Positions 45,758 through 55,893 are shown, counted from the first letter of the stretch. The stretch is DNA of 64,000 nt from Ochrobactrum sp. CGA5 (GCF_006345815.1 NZ_VCIG01000038.1:848539-912538); one strand, 5' to 3'. A program made the numbers and translations. Notes: generated by a model from the letters alone, not told the origin.

Positions 45758-45799
45758 GAATGAAACATTCATAACAAATTCTCATGGAATTATAATTCC
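45758..45799. promoter_or_regulatory. tandem palindromes in the divergent sugar-importer promoter, RpiR-like operators
   Basis: GAATG-AAA-CATTC (45758-45770) and the perfect 14-bp palindrome GGAATTATAATTCC (45786-45799) lie 28 bp apart centre to centre. The second matches GGAA-N6-TTCC, the pattern I recall for the RpiR-type regulator IolR of Sinorhizobium. They sit about midway between the divergent starts at 45630 and 45907, so one regulator could control both sides. Confidence 0.5.
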
Positions 45800-45906
45800 A
45801 TTTCTGCTAGCCCATGTCAATCGCATAAGCTGCCGATGATATGCTTATTTGCCAAAGGAGTTGCGCAGCGCCAAATGCTTCGACCATCGTTTCTGGAGGA
45901 ATGACA

Positions 45907-47037
45907 ATGGCTGACAAAGCTGAGGTTGCCGTTATAGGTTTGATCGGATCCGGGTTCATGGGCAAGACGCACGCCGTCGGGTTCACAAATGTCAACCGCG
46001 TGTTCGACTTACCGATTGAAGTGCGACTTCATACATTGGCAGATGTGAACGCGGAGATGGCGGCAAAATCCGCAACAAAGTTAGGATTTGCCAACGCAAC
46101 TGATGATTGGCGGTCACTGATCTCAAACCCGGAGATCAATCTAATCGACATCACCACGCCAAACCGGTTTCACAGGGAAATGGCGCTCGCCGCCATTGAA
46201 GCTGGCAAACATGTTTATTGCGAGAAGCCGCTCGCACCCACCGCCGCCGAATGCCTCGAAATGACACTCGCGGCGGAACGGAAGGGTATACAGACAGCCG
46301 TCGGCTTCAACTATGTGAAAAACCCGATGATAAAGCTGGCCAAGGATATCATCGACAGCGGTGAACTGGGGGAAATTCGCAATTTCCGCGGCATTCATGC
46401 CGAAGACTTCATGGCCGACGCCGCCACTCCATGGAGCTGGCGTCTTGATCTGGCAGGTGGTGGGGGCGCATTAGCCGATATTGGAAGCCATATCATCGCC
46501 GCAGCTCGCCATCTCGTTGGACCGATGGCAGCCGTTATGGGAGACGCCGTTACCGTCATTGGCGAGCGCCCAGATAGTCTGAACCTTTCGCAGACAAAGC
46601 GGGTTGAAGTGGACGATGTCTGCCGTGCTTTCTTACGTTTCAACAACGGTGCGACCGGAACACTCGAAGCAAGCTGGATTGCGAGCGGCCGCAAGATGCA
46701 GCACGAGTTCGAGATTTCCGGATCAAAAGGTTCATTGTATTTTTCGCAGGAGCGTTTCAACGAACTTGACCTGTTTCTCTTTTCCGACAGAAAGGGCCAG
46801 CAGGGCTTCCGCAAAATCTTGGCGGGGCCGGAACACGAACCATATGGCGCGTTCTGCGTAGCTGGCGGCCATCAGATTGGTTTCAACGACCTCAAGACGA
46901 TCGAAATTCGTGACTTCTTGCTTGCCATTGCCGGACAGAAGACCAATCACGCCGATTTTCGCGAAGGATATGAAGTCCAGAAGACCGTAGAGACGATCTA
47001 CGCATCGTCCCGTGAGCGCCAATGGAAAACGGTCTAA
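45907..47037 (+). CDS. Gfo/Idh/MocA-family oxidoreductase
   Basis: The protein is about 376 residues. Its Rossmann start reads VIGLIGSGFMGKTHA, and the family motif EKPLAPTAAE (about residues 103-112) carries the conserved Lys. C-terminal residues include the GGGALADIGSHIIAAARHL segment with the catalytic-region Asp and His. These enzymes oxidise sugars or inositols with NAD(P). Starts at 45841 and 45901 are possible; 45907 is chosen for the GGAGGA spaced 7 bases upstream. It is divergent from the sugar importer. Its stop overlaps the btuD stop on the opposite strand by 4 bp. Confidence 0.93.
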   Translation: MADKAEVAVIGLIGSGFMGKTHAVGFTNVNRVFDLPIEVRLHTLADVNAEMAAKSATKLGFANATDDWRSLISNPEINLIDITTPNRFHREMALAAIEAGKHVYCEKPLAPTAAECLEMTLAAERKGIQTAVGFNYVKNPMIKLAKDIIDSGELGEIRNFRGIHAEDFMADAATPWSWRLDLAGGGGALADIGSHIIAAARHLVGPMAAVMGDAVTVIGERPDSLNLSQTKRVEVDDVCRAFLRFNNGATGTLEASWIASGRKMQHEFEISGSKGSLYFSQERFNELDLFLFSDRKGQQGFRKILAGPEHEPYGAFCVAGGHQIGFNDLKTIEIRDFLLAIAGQKTNHADFREGYEVQKTVETIYASSRERQWKTV

Positions 47038-47807
47038 CCTATACGGGAGGTTGGATGGACGATGAACTCACCATCCACCGTCATGATTTTCGCCCGAATG
47101 CCATAGACATCGTGCAGCAGTTGCGGCGTGAGCACTTCCAGCGGCTCGCCATCCGCAACGATACGTCCCTTGTCCAGCAGAATAAGCCGCGTGCAATGCT
47201 GTGCTGCAAGGCTTAACTCATGCAACGAGGCGACGATAGTCCTCCCTTCTTTTGCAAGTTCCGCGAAACTTTCCATCATTCCAAGCTGATGAGAAGGGTC
47301 GAGTCCGGCCACCGGCTCGTCAGCAAGTATTACGGGCGTATCCTGTGCCAGAACGCGCGCAATTAACACACGTGCTCGCTCGCCGCCGGAAAGTTCCATC
47401 GCTGGCCGTTCCCGAAATCGGGTAATATCCATACGCAGCATGGCAGTCTCAACAAGCGTTTTGTCCCGTGCACTCATGCTCGTAAACACCGGCTTTAAAG
47501 CGGAGCGTCCTAAAGAAACAAGCATCTCCACTGATACCGGCCACGCAACATCACGCTCCTGTGGTAAATAGGCTAGATTCCGCGCCTTTATCGAAGCGCT
47601 CATCTGTCGCAAATCGCACCCATCGAGCAAAATCTCCCCGCTGGAGGCAACCAGCCCCAGTATGGCGCGCAACAATGTCGTCTTGCCAGCACCGTTGGGT
47701 CCGATTAGCCCGATGAACTCGCCCCCATGAATATCGAAACTTGCGCCGCTGAGTGCTGCCTTCCCGCCGAGCGACACGGAAAGATTTTTTACCGAAAACG
47801 CTGTCAT
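47034..47807 (-). CDS. btuD: cobalamin/iron-type ABC transporter ATP-binding protein BtuD
   Basis: The protein is about 257 residues with Walker A GPNGAGKTT, signature LSGGERARV and Walker B VILADEPVAGLD. ATG 47807 overlaps the permease stop as ATGA. It energises the BtuC channel. Sequence alone cannot separate B12 from siderophore transport, but the riboswitch in front of the operon indicates corrinoids. It ends tail to tail with the Gfo/Idh/MocA gene, leaving no room for a separate terminator. Confidence 0.88.
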   Translation of the reverse strand: MTAFSVKNLSVSLGGKAALSGASFDIHGGEFIGLIGPNGAGKTTLLRAILGLVASSGEILLDGCDLRQMSASIKARNLAYLPQERDVAWPVSVEMLVSLGRSALKPVFTSMSARDKTLVETAMLRMDITRFRERPAMELSGGERARVLIARVLAQDTPVILADEPVAGLDPSHQLGMMESFAELAKEGRTIVASLHELSLAAQHCTRLILLDKGRIVADGEPLEVLTPQLLHDVYGIRAKIMTVDGEFIVHPTSRIG

Positions 47808-48805
47808 ACGAGCTGCCTCCGGTATTTGAACACAAGCCAAAGAAAGAATGGTGCGCCAATGATCGCCGTTAGGACGCCTAGTTTCAGTTCACGCCCCGGC
47901 ATGATGATACGAACCAATACATCAGCAGCCAACAACAGCGCAGCTCCGCCAAGGCCACTGGCAACCAGCAATCGTGATGGGCGCGCACCAACCAGCGGAC
48001 GCAGGAGATGAGGGACCACCAATCCAACGAAACCGATTGCACCGGCAACAGCAGTAGATGCACCCACGCTTGCCGCTGTGCCCAACACTGCAAAAAGCTG
48101 CACACGAGCCAGGTTCACTCCCATCGTTGCGGCAGCATCGGCACCCAACGTTAAACTATCGAGTGACCGCCCGAGTGCCAGAAGCATCGCCCAGCCTATA
48201 AGGATAAACGGTGCGGCGAGAGCTACATGCGTCATTGACCTGTCCGCCAGTGAACCGAGCATCCAGAAGACGATTTCCATTGCGGCAAACGGGTTGGGTG
48301 ACAGGTTGAGCGCAAGCGCCGTCAATGCCCCGGCAAGACTCGTCACCGCAACACCAGCCAAAATGACGGTGAGCGTACCGGGATTGCGCCCTGCCAGCAG
48401 TTTGACGAGAAACACCGACACAAACGCCCCTGCCAGTGCAAATAGTGGCAGGGCCAGCGGGAACAGAAGGGACAGACCACTATAAATGGCAATGACAGCG
48501 CCGAATGACGCAGATGCGCTCACGCCCAGCAAACCAGGCTCCGCGAGCGGGTTGCGCAAGTAGCCCTGCAATGCAGCGCCAGACAATCCAAGCGAAGCTC
48601 CGATAAGGAGCGCAAGCAATGCCCGAGGTAGGCGAATCTCGCGCATGACCAGCACGATCATCTCTCTGTCATCGCCGAAAAGTGCCTTAAAACTGTCAGG
48701 AATACTGATTGCAGCAGGCCCTGTCAGCAACGAAAGGATGAAAAGAAAAGCCACCAGAGCGGCTAGTCCTGAGAGCAGAAGATAGAAACGGTTACGTTCA
48801 GTCAC
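47804..48805 (-). CDS. btuC: cobalamin ABC transporter permease BtuC (FecCD family)
   Basis: The protein has 333 residues and about ten membrane helices with the FecCD features LGLSGAALQGYLRNPLAEPGLLGVSASASFGAV, in shorter form GLSGAALQGYLRNPLAEP and GLVVPHLLRPLVG. The start is GTG 48805, with GGAGG six bases upstream; an in-frame extension to 48853 would overlap btuF by 56 bp. The GTG overlaps the btuF stop by 8 bp. It forms the inner-membrane corrinoid channel with BtuD. Confidence 0.9.
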   Translation of the reverse strand: MTERNRFYLLLSGLAALVAFLFILSLLTGPAAISIPDSFKALFGDDREMIVLVMREIRLPRALLALLIGASLGLSGAALQGYLRNPLAEPGLLGVSASASFGAVIAIYSGLSLLFPLALPLFALAGAFVSVFLVKLLAGRNPGTLTVILAGVAVTSLAGALTALALNLSPNPFAAMEIVFWMLGSLADRSMTHVALAAPFILIGWAMLLALGRSLDSLTLGADAAATMGVNLARVQLFAVLGTAASVGASTAVAGAIGFVGLVVPHLLRPLVGARPSRLLVASGLGGAALLLAADVLVRIIMPGRELKLGVLTAIIGAPFFLWLVFKYRRQLV

Positions 48806-49637
48806 GCGCAGCCTCCGCAAGCTCCGCAACAGCTTCAACGCTGAACGGCTCACCGCAAACCGTCAGATTATCCGCTATCGTCACCGCCCTCGCCTGCTTT
48901 TCAAGCGCCCGCAACGCCGGATGTTCGAAATTCTCGAAAGCCAGCGCAGGCGCGCGATCTCTTGAACTGCGCACCAGAATATCCGGCTTTGCGAGCACCA
49001 GTTTTTCCAGCGGCAGCAGAGCAGAACCGCGGACGCCCACCTTATCAGCTAGATTATCAAGCCCGGCCAGACGCACAGCCTCGTCAACCAACGTCCCCTG
49101 ACCGGATGTGTAACTGTTGGCATAATATAGCGCGACTGTCTTGCGACGGGCCGGAGGTTGGATTGCCTTCAAAGCAGCTTTCATTTTATCGATTTCCTGG
49201 CTGGCTTCCGCCTGTCTTCCGAGCAACTCCCCCATGCGATGCAGGTGATTTTCTATGTCACCGAACGAACGGGCCGGAGCGAATTCTTCCACACGGATGC
49301 CAAGCCTTCGTAACAGTCCAACCGTTGCCCGCGACGAAAATGTACCGGCCAGCACGAGGTCAGGCTTCATCAGAAAGACTTCTTCTGCCTGCGCATGGTT
49401 GATCGGCAACTCCCGCACTTTCGTGGCCATAGCGGACAGCTCCGGGTCCTGCGACAAATACGAAACCGACCGCAGCTGGCCCTCGTTTGCCAGCAGTAAT
49501 GCAAGCTGATCGGTGCATACGTTGATGGAAACAACGCGCTGGGGAATATCCGCTGCGTCCGCTGACTTGAGAACGAAAAGAGCCAGCCCCGCCACGAGGC
49601 AGGAGCAGGTGACCCATTTTGCCGGTGCCCTTTTCAT
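48798..49637 (-). CDS. btuF: periplasmic cobalamin-binding protein BtuF-like
   Basis: The 279-residue protein has a signal peptide (to about residue 29, ending ADAA). The type III binding-protein fold is seen in PQRVVSINVCTDQLALLLA and KPDLVLAGTFSSRATVGLLRRLG. It hands corrinoid from BtuB to BtuCD. It lies 13 bp after btuB and overlaps btuC, all behind the cobalamin riboswitch. Its ligand is inferred from that context. Confidence 0.88.
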   Translation of the reverse strand: MKRAPAKWVTCSCLVAGLALFVLKSADAADIPQRVVSINVCTDQLALLLANEGQLRSVSYLSQDPELSAMATKVRELPINHAQAEEVFLMKPDLVLAGTFSSRATVGLLRRLGIRVEEFAPARSFGDIENHLHRMGELLGRQAEASQEIDKMKAALKAIQPPARRKTVALYYANSYTSGQGTLVDEAVRLAGLDNLADKVGVRGSALLPLEKLVLAKPDILVRSSRDRAPALAFENFEHPALRALEKQARAVTIADNLTVCGEPFSVEAVAELAEAARD

Positions 49638-49650
49638 TGTTGCTTCAGCC

Positions 49651-51516
49651 TCAGAAGTTCCGGGTCAATCCGACATTGATTGTCCGCCCCGGCGCAATAT
49701 AGCCAGAGCTGCTCTGATAGTCCTTGTCGAAGATATTCTCGACAGAGAACTTGAACTGCGATTGCTTGTCGATGGAATAGAGCGCCACGAAATCAGCGGT
49801 CACATAGTCTCCAAGTTGCTTGCTGTTTGCAGCATTGGCATAGCGGGAGCCACCATAGATCAATCTTGCAGTCAGATCGAGCTTTTCACTCGGCGTGAAG
49901 TTGACCTCAGCCGCGGCCTTGAAACGCTCACGATACGGAAGATCCTTATCCATATCCCTATCTATTGGTTTCTTCAGATCGATCGATGCCTTGACGCCCC
50001 ACCGATCATCAAACCGATGCGCCAATGTGGCTTCAAAACCCGTAACCTTCGCGTTGGCGACATTGTAAGGCAAATAGGATGGCGCAGTGCTCATAATCGC
50101 GTCGCGCAACCACGTCTGGTAGAACGCCATATCAAGACTTGTCGAAGCTGTCGCCTGCCAGTTCAAGCCCACTTCATACGAACGGGACTTTTCCGGTCGG
50201 AGATCAGGGTTGGCGAAGCCCGGATAATAAAGTTCGTTGAATGTCGGCGCCCTAAACCCCGTGGCGTAGGATGACCGCAAAACCAGGTCTGGTAGAACCT
50301 CATAGCTGGCACCGAGATTGTAGGTCACGACATCACCGAACTGCCCATTATGATCGTAACGCAGCCCACCATCGAAGCGCAGCGCCTCATACTCAAGCGA
50401 GTATTGTCCAAAAACAGCTGCCAGATCGCGGCTGGTTTCGTCATAGGCAATGGTGGTGTTGATGTCCTCGCGATAGGCTTCCACGCCAGCGGTCAGGGTA
50501 TGATTGACATTTCCGGTATCGAAACTTTTTTCAGTCGATGCAAAAACACCGTAACGCTTGGTTTCGAACTGATCCGAACCAATTACATTTTTCCTGAAGT
50601 TACGGCTGCTATCGATACCGGTGCTGAACTCCAGTGTGGAGGACCAATCTGCCGCATGATCGATGCGCGTTCCGATTTTGCCCGTAAATGCAGTACTATC
50701 GGCCTGGTTCGGTGATGGCGCTTTGGCGTCATACTGGTTGCGCCCCCGGCTGAAGAGACCGTCCGTATAAATCTTACCCCAGTCGAAATCCCTCGACATG
50801 GCAAAGTTGAACGAGCCTTGCAAAAACCCGTCGCGATCCGGCTCATGGCCATAGGCATCTGATGTGGTGAAGTCATATCCTTGCGTACCGGTTATGGCTG
50901 CACCAAACGCATAGTCGACCCCGGCATTGCTGCGTCCTTGAATGGAGCCGGAAGCATACCCACCCCATGGATGGCTGACGCCGGTAGAAAGACTGCCGCA
51001 CCAGGAACGCTCACCGCAGACACCACCCTGCTTGGTGATGATATTAATCACCCCACCCATAGCATCGGCACCGTATTGCGCTGAATGAGCCCCTTTGGCA
51101 ATTTCGACCCGGTCGATGGAACTCAAAGGAATATTCGCCAGTGCGGTTGCACCGGTTGTCGCCGACGCCGTACGTACGCCGTTGATGAGAACGACCGTCT
51201 GCTTGGACGACATGCCGCGCATATAAATATCCGACGACGCACCCTGCCCCCCATTCGTCTTTATGGAGATACCGCTAAGGGACTTTAGTAGCGACTGCAG
51301 ATCGGGAGCGGCTGACCGCTTGATGTCTGCGGAATCGATGACAGCCACCGATGAAGTTGAACGTTGCAGCGACGATGCGCGGCGCAATGGCGTGACTACG
51401 ATCGTATCCAACACGACACTGCCGTCGCTCTCAGGCAGACTTTGAGCAAGCGTCGTGGACGGCAGCGCAAGAACACTGGCCGACGCCAATAGAACAGATG
51501 ATTTCAAAAGATGCAT
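49651..51516 (-). CDS. btuB: TonB-dependent cobalamin receptor BtuB
   Basis: This is a 621-residue outer-membrane protein: signal peptide to about residue 24 (TTLAQ), TonB box DTIVVTPLRR, plug domain (about 50-155) and a 22-strand beta barrel ending in F as the last residue (GRTINVGLTRNF). The length is close to E. coli BtuB. It is the first gene after the cobalamin riboswitch at 51.7 kb. It takes up corrinoids with energy from TonB. A GAGGGAAA site precedes the ATG. Confidence 0.93.
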   Translation of the reverse strand: MHLLKSSVLLASASVLALPSTTLAQSLPESDGSVVLDTIVVTPLRRASSLQRSTSSVAVIDSADIKRSAAPDLQSLLKSLSGISIKTNGGQGASSDIYMRGMSSKQTVVLINGVRTASATTGATALANIPLSSIDRVEIAKGAHSAQYGADAMGGVINIITKQGGVCGERSWCGSLSTGVSHPWGGYASGSIQGRSNAGVDYAFGAAITGTQGYDFTTSDAYGHEPDRDGFLQGSFNFAMSRDFDWGKIYTDGLFSRGRNQYDAKAPSPNQADSTAFTGKIGTRIDHAADWSSTLEFSTGIDSSRNFRKNVIGSDQFETKRYGVFASTEKSFDTGNVNHTLTAGVEAYREDINTTIAYDETSRDLAAVFGQYSLEYEALRFDGGLRYDHNGQFGDVVTYNLGASYEVLPDLVLRSSYATGFRAPTFNELYYPGFANPDLRPEKSRSYEVGLNWQATASTSLDMAFYQTWLRDAIMSTAPSYLPYNVANAKVTGFEATLAHRFDDRWGVKASIDLKKPIDRDMDKDLPYRERFKAAAEVNFTPSEKLDLTARLIYGGSRYANAANSKQLGDYVTADFVALYSIDKQSQFKFSVENIFDKDYQSSSGYIAPGRTINVGLTRNF

Positions 51517-51660
51517 TTTCCCTCAACCCGCCGAACCGAAGACCGGTTCCAGCTTTCCTCGCACCGCAGGTTGAAGTGTTAGTGGCACCGAAGTGCCCTT
51601 CTTCCCGACGGCAACATTTCAACAATGTCACCGCCACGGACAGCCGCGCCTGGACACACC

Positions 51661-51690
51661 CCGTATCCATGCATGGGTGACCGGATACGG
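51661..51690 (-). promoter_or_regulatory. hairpin after the btuB riboswitch, likely expression platform
   Basis: CCGTATCC and GGATACGG form an 8-bp perfect stem around a 14-base loop. One arm overlaps the 3' side of the B12 box outer stem, so it can compete with it. No T-run follows, pointing to a switch that is not a simple terminator. Confidence 0.5.
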
Positions 51691-51865
51691 CAGGTCTCCT
51701 GACTTCCGGGTCGTCGCTTTCCCTCCGCCTTCCCGAGTGCTCAATTGCTCTCAGTGGCTTTCACCGCTCACGCGGCTGTGGAGGATAGCTCTCCGGTTAC
51801 AGTTGCGGGGGCAGTCGCGGCATCAGCCAAAATAGCTTCACCGTGTTCCCTTTTCATCCGCCAGA
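51685..51865 (-). promoter_or_regulatory. cobalamin (B12) riboswitch controlling btuB-btuF-btuC-btuD
   Basis: On the minus strand the conserved blocks appear in order: AAAAGGGAACACGGTGAAG, GCCGCGACTGCCCCCGCAAC, TGTAACCGG, AGCCACTGAG, GGGAAGGCGG, and the B12 box GACCCGGAAGTCAGGAGACC followed by TGCC. All core elements are present. It ends about 170 bp before btuB. Confidence 0.95.
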
Positions 51866-52001
51866 ACAGCGGAACCGTTTCCTGATGATTGCGATAGCAA
51901 CATGGTTAAGAATTCGCAACTCCGCTGAAGAGAATCCGGCACGGAGAACTGAATCACATTCACAAGGAATGGATTCAGCTTCCTGTTTTCAAAGAATTTT
52001 C
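51866..52001. other. intergenic sequence between the riboswitch and the ABC-2 permease gene
   Basis: It should contain the promoter of the riboswitch transcript on the minus strand and the 3' end of the efflux operon. I see no gene and no clear terminator. Confidence 0.4.
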
Positions 52002-53114
52002 CTATCGCAGAAAGGCACGAAAACGCTGGAGCGCGAAGTAGAACAACACCGAGCCGATCAAGATCAGGGCCAGAAACTGCGGCCATACGACGCCCAGTCC
52101 CGCTCCACGAAACAGGATCGATTGGGCCAGTATGACGAAGTGCGTGTTTGGCGCTGCCAGCATGATTGTCTGGATGATTTCCGGCATGCTTTCGCGGGGC
52201 GTTGTCCCTCCCGAAAGCACCTGCAAAGGCAGGAGCACCAGCATGAGCAACATCCCAAACTGCGGCATCGAACCAGCCGCGGTGGCCAAAAAAATGCCAA
52301 GGCTAGTCGTAGCAAAAAGCTGGAGCGCCGCACCAACAAGAAACAGCGATACGGATCCATAGATCGGCACGGCAAGTAGCCCCTGCACCACGAAGACCAA
52401 TGCAAATGCCGAAGCAACCAGCACGACAAGCCCCATGGACCATATCTTGCTGATCATAATTTCAACCGGGGTCACGGGCATCACCAATAGATGCTCTATG
52501 GTTCCGTGCTCGCGTTCCCGAATGAGCGCCGCGCCCGTCAGGATGATCGATAGCATCGTAACCGATGAAATCACATTGTTGATCGCTCCAAACCAACCCT
52601 TGTTCAAATCCTGATTGAATCTCGTCCTGAGATTCAGTTCAACAGGCGTTTGTGCACTACCGCGATAGTGATTTAGAAATTCGCTCACCTCACTCGACAC
52701 AATCGACTGCACGTAGCCTCCGCCGGTAAATGCCTGGCTCATTCGGGTTGCGTCGATATTGAGCTGAATTGTCGGCGAACGACCGGCCAGAAGATCACGC
52801 TGGAAATTCGGCGGTATGTTCAGTGCGAACGTATCAAGCCCCTCATCCATCCGTGCATCCATTTCATAGGATGAAATCAACTTCGGAGGCACGAAATATG
52901 GCGGATAAAATGCGGTCGTAATCCGGCTCGAAACAGGCGACTGATCCTCGTCTACGATCGCTATCGCCGCATTGTTGAGACTCTCAGGCATCGCCTTCGA
53001 CGCCGTGTAGATTGCAAGCGTAAAGGCATAGACGATCAGGATCAACAGCATAGGGTCGCGAGCCAGACCACGCAGTTCTTTCACGCCGAGCTGCATTATG
53101 TTGGACATCCGCAT
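52002..53114 (-). CDS. ABC-2 type permease (YhhJ-like)
   Basis: The 370-residue protein has an N-terminal membrane helix, a large periplasmic loop (about 45-175) and five C-terminal helices, with the ABC-2 motif EREHGTIEHLLVMPVTPVEI near residue 200. It starts 1 bp after the stop of the fused ATPase/permease gene. It is the second permease half of the HlyD/RbbA/YhhJ efflux type, known from YhiI-RbbA-YhhJ in E. coli. Substrates are unknown; export of drugs or lipids is typical for the group. Confidence 0.92.
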   Translation of the reverse strand: MRMSNIMQLGVKELRGLARDPMLLILIVYAFTLAIYTASKAMPESLNNAAIAIVDEDQSPVSSRITTAFYPPYFVPPKLISSYEMDARMDEGLDTFALNIPPNFQRDLLAGRSPTIQLNIDATRMSQAFTGGGYVQSIVSSEVSEFLNHYRGSAQTPVELNLRTRFNQDLNKGWFGAINNVISSVTMLSIILTGAALIREREHGTIEHLLVMPVTPVEIMISKIWSMGLVVLVASAFALVFVVQGLLAVPIYGSVSLFLVGAALQLFATTSLGIFLATAAGSMPQFGMLLMLVLLPLQVLSGGTTPRESMPEIIQTIMLAAPNTHFVILAQSILFRGAGLGVVWPQFLALILIGSVLFYFALQRFRAFLR

Positions 53115-53115
53115 C

Positions 53116-55893
53116 TTAGCTCGCCTGTTTCTTGAGGAGAACGATAGCCAGCACCATGAGTACTGGCACCGCGATCAGCAACGGCAAAAACGAACTAGCA
53201 AGGTCGGCAAATCCCAACGCCTTGGAGAAAACCCCGCGTGAAATGGTCACAAAATAGGTCGTCGGATAGATTTTACCGATGAACGCGCCTGCGCCTTGCA
53301 GAGACGATACGGGATCAATGATACCTGAGTATTGAACAGCCGGGATGAGTGTCAGAAGAGCCGTTCCGAAGATCGCGGCTATCTGGCTGTTCATGAATGT
53401 AGACAGTACCAGCCCCATACCGGTCGCAATCGTGACGTAAAGCAACGCCGCCAGCGCATAAGTTGGAAAACTTCCTGTAAACGGCACCTGGAAAATAAAC
53501 ACAGCAAAGGCAGTCAGCATGAGGAAGTTCAGAAATGCCAGCCCGATATAGGGCAACTGCTTGCCGAACAGAAACTCGAACTTCGTCACGGGCGTCACGT
53601 AAAAATTGATGATTGAGCCCAGTTCCTTTTCGCGAACCACGCTTAACACCGCCAGCATGGCGGGGATCATGAGAAGCAGCAGCGGAATCACCGCCGGCAC
53701 CATTGCCACGAGGCTCTGCACATCGGGATTATAACGGTAGCGTATCTCCAGATTGAAGCTGCCAACGCTCGCCGCACGACCATACAGCTCGCGGGCTTTT
53801 TGCGTCAGCCAGTTGGCATGCATGCCCTGAACATAGCCCTTGATCGTCTCGGCTCGGGTTGGCATCGCCCCGTCAATCCACGCGGCAACTTCCACCGGGC
53901 GTCCGCGCATGACATCTGCGCCGAAATTGGGCGGGATCTCGATAGCCAGACTGATTTCGCCATCACGCATTCGCCGATCCAGATCGTCATAGTCGGTTAT
54001 AGGAGGCTGTTCAGAGAAATAGCGCGAACCTGCAATCTGCTGCGTATAGTCACGGCTGATCGTCGTATCGTCACGGTCCAGTACCGCAAATTTCAGATCC
54101 TCGACGTCCAGGTTAATGCCATAACCGATGACGAACATCAGGATAACGCTGCCCAAAATAGCCAGCGTTGCACGGATTGGATCGCGTTTCAGTTCCAGAG
54201 CTTCACGCCTTGTGTAAGCCAACATTCGCCGCAGATCCGGTAACCAACTTGAGGCCTTCTTTGGATGCGTTTCATCTGCCTGTGTCGTCTGTTCTGGAAG
54301 GATTGCAGGCGATGGCGCTGACTGTCCTGTCTCGCCAATAGCGTCCTGAAGATATGCAACGAAGGCCTCTTCCAGAGTTTCGGTATGGCGACTTTCCGTA
54401 ATCGCCTTCGGCGTGTCGCTAATCAAAACCTTACCGGCATGCATCAGCGAAATCCGGTCGCAAAGCTCCGCTTCGTTCATAAAATGGGTAGAAACGAAGA
54501 TGGTCACATTGTCCTTACGCGACAGATCAGCAAGAATTTGCCAGAAAGCGTCACGAGCGACCGGGTCCACACCAGATGTCGGCTCATCAAGAATGAGAAT
54601 ATCAGGCGAATGGATCAACGCTACAGCCAGCGACAAGCGCTGGCGGATACCGAGCGGCAAGGCGTCAGGTAAGGAATCCATGACCTCAATAAGATCAAAG
54701 CGTTCGGTCAATTCCTTGATACGGCGTGCGGTCAATACCGGTGCCATATCAAACAATTTAGCATGGAGTTCCAGATTCTGGTGAACAGTCAACTCCGAAT
54801 AGAGCGAAAACGCCTGCGACATATATCCGACATGGCGGCGGATATCGATATCCTTGGGATCAACCTCGCGCCCGAATAGCCGCGCCGTTCCCTCACTGGC
54901 GGGTAACAACCCGGTCAAAACCTTCATGGTGGTGGTCTTGCCGCAACCGTTAGACCCCAGAAACCCAAAGATTTCACCACGCGCAATTCGAAAGCTTACA
55001 TCGTTCACCGCAGTAAAATTGCCGAATCGAACAGTGACATGTTCTGCTTCAATCGCGATTTCAGCATCGGCACCGAAATCGCGGTGTGGAATTTCGATAT
55101 CATGATGGCCTTTCCGCAACTCTTCCGGCAGAAGCGCGATGAAAGCCGCATCGAGATTCGGAGTATTGGTACGTTGCAGCAACTCTTGCGGTGAACCTGT
55201 CGCCAGAATCTGTCCGCTATTCATAGCGACCAGCCAGTCAAAACGTTCGGCCTCTTCCATATAGGCTGTGGCGACGATGACACTCATTCCGGGTCGATCC
55301 TTACGGATGTCGTCAATCAGTTCCCAGAACTGGCGCCGGGAAAGAGGGTCAACACCGGTCGTTGGCTCATCAAGTATAAGCAAGTCAGGATCGTGGATAA
55401 GCGAGCAGCAGAGACTGGTCTTCTGCTTCATCCCGCCTGATAACTTGCCGGCGGGGCGATCCGCGAAAGCCGACATCCCCGTGCGTACCAGAAGATCGGT
55501 GATGCGACGCTCGCGCTCTTTTCGATTATGCCCGAACAATCGCCCGAAAAAATCGATGTTCTCAAACACCGAAAGCGTGGGATATAGGTTTTTCCCAAGC
55601 CCTTGCGGCATATAAGCGATACGAGGATAAGCAGATTGAAGATGGCGCTTATCCGAAATATCACCGCCAAGAACTTTTATGTGGCCCTGCTGCATCGTTC
55701 GCGCTCCGGCGACCAATGATAAAAGGCTCGACTTGCCCACCCCGTCAGGTCCAATTAGCCCAACCATGCAACCGGCAGGAATATCGAGCTTGATCTCTCG
55801 CAGAGCTCGGGTTTTCCCATAGGACAGCCCGACATCTCGCGCCTGAACGACAAAGCTGTCTTCTTTGGCACCAGCTTTGACTCGATCGTTCAT
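53116..55893 (-). CDS. RbbA-type fused ABC transporter: two ATPase domains plus permease
   Basis: The protein is about 925 residues. ATPase domain 1 (about 15-250) has the P-loop GPDGVGKSS, signature LSGGMKQK and DEPTTGVDP; its H-loop position reads [10 protein letters not shown], without the usual His. ATPase domain 2 (about 290-510) has GSNGCGKTT and [11 protein letters not shown], but its signature is [12 protein letters not shown]. The permease (about 565-925) has six helices and ends in a lysine-rich tail. The same deviations occur in RbbA-type proteins. ATG 55893 overlaps the hlyD stop as ATGA. Confidence 0.92.
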   Translation of the reverse strand: MNDRVKAGAKEDSFVVQARDVGLSYGKTRALREIKLDIPAGCMVGLIGPDGVGKSSLLSLVAGARTMQQGHIKVLGGDISDKRHLQSAYPRIAYMPQGLGKNLYPTLSVFENIDFFGRLFGHNRKERERRITDLLVRTGMSAFADRPAGKLSGGMKQKTSLCCSLIHDPDLLILDEPTTGVDPLSRRQFWELIDDIRKDRPGMSVIVATAYMEEAERFDWLVAMNSGQILATGSPQELLQRTNTPNLDAAFIALLPEELRKGHHDIEIPHRDFGADAEIAIEAEHVTVRFGNFTAVNDVSFRIARGEIFGFLGSNGCGKTTTMKVLTGLLPASEGTARLFGREVDPKDIDIRRHVGYMSQAFSLYSELTVHQNLELHAKLFDMAPVLTARRIKELTERFDLIEVMDSLPDALPLGIRQRLSLAVALIHSPDILILDEPTSGVDPVARDAFWQILADLSRKDNVTIFVSTHFMNEAELCDRISLMHAGKVLISDTPKAITESRHTETLEEAFVAYLQDAIGETGQSAPSPAILPEQTTQADETHPKKASSWLPDLRRMLAYTRREALELKRDPIRATLAILGSVILMFVIGYGINLDVEDLKFAVLDRDDTTISRDYTQQIAGSRYFSEQPPITDYDDLDRRMRDGEISLAIEIPPNFGADVMRGRPVEVAAWIDGAMPTRAETIKGYVQGMHANWLTQKARELYGRAASVGSFNLEIRYRYNPDVQSLVAMVPAVIPLLLLMIPAMLAVLSVVREKELGSIINFYVTPVTKFEFLFGKQLPYIGLAFLNFLMLTAFAVFIFQVPFTGSFPTYALAALLYVTIATGMGLVLSTFMNSQIAAIFGTALLTLIPAVQYSGIIDPVSSLQGAGAFIGKIYPTTYFVTISRGVFSKALGFADLASSFLPLLIAVPVLMVLAIVLLKKQAS

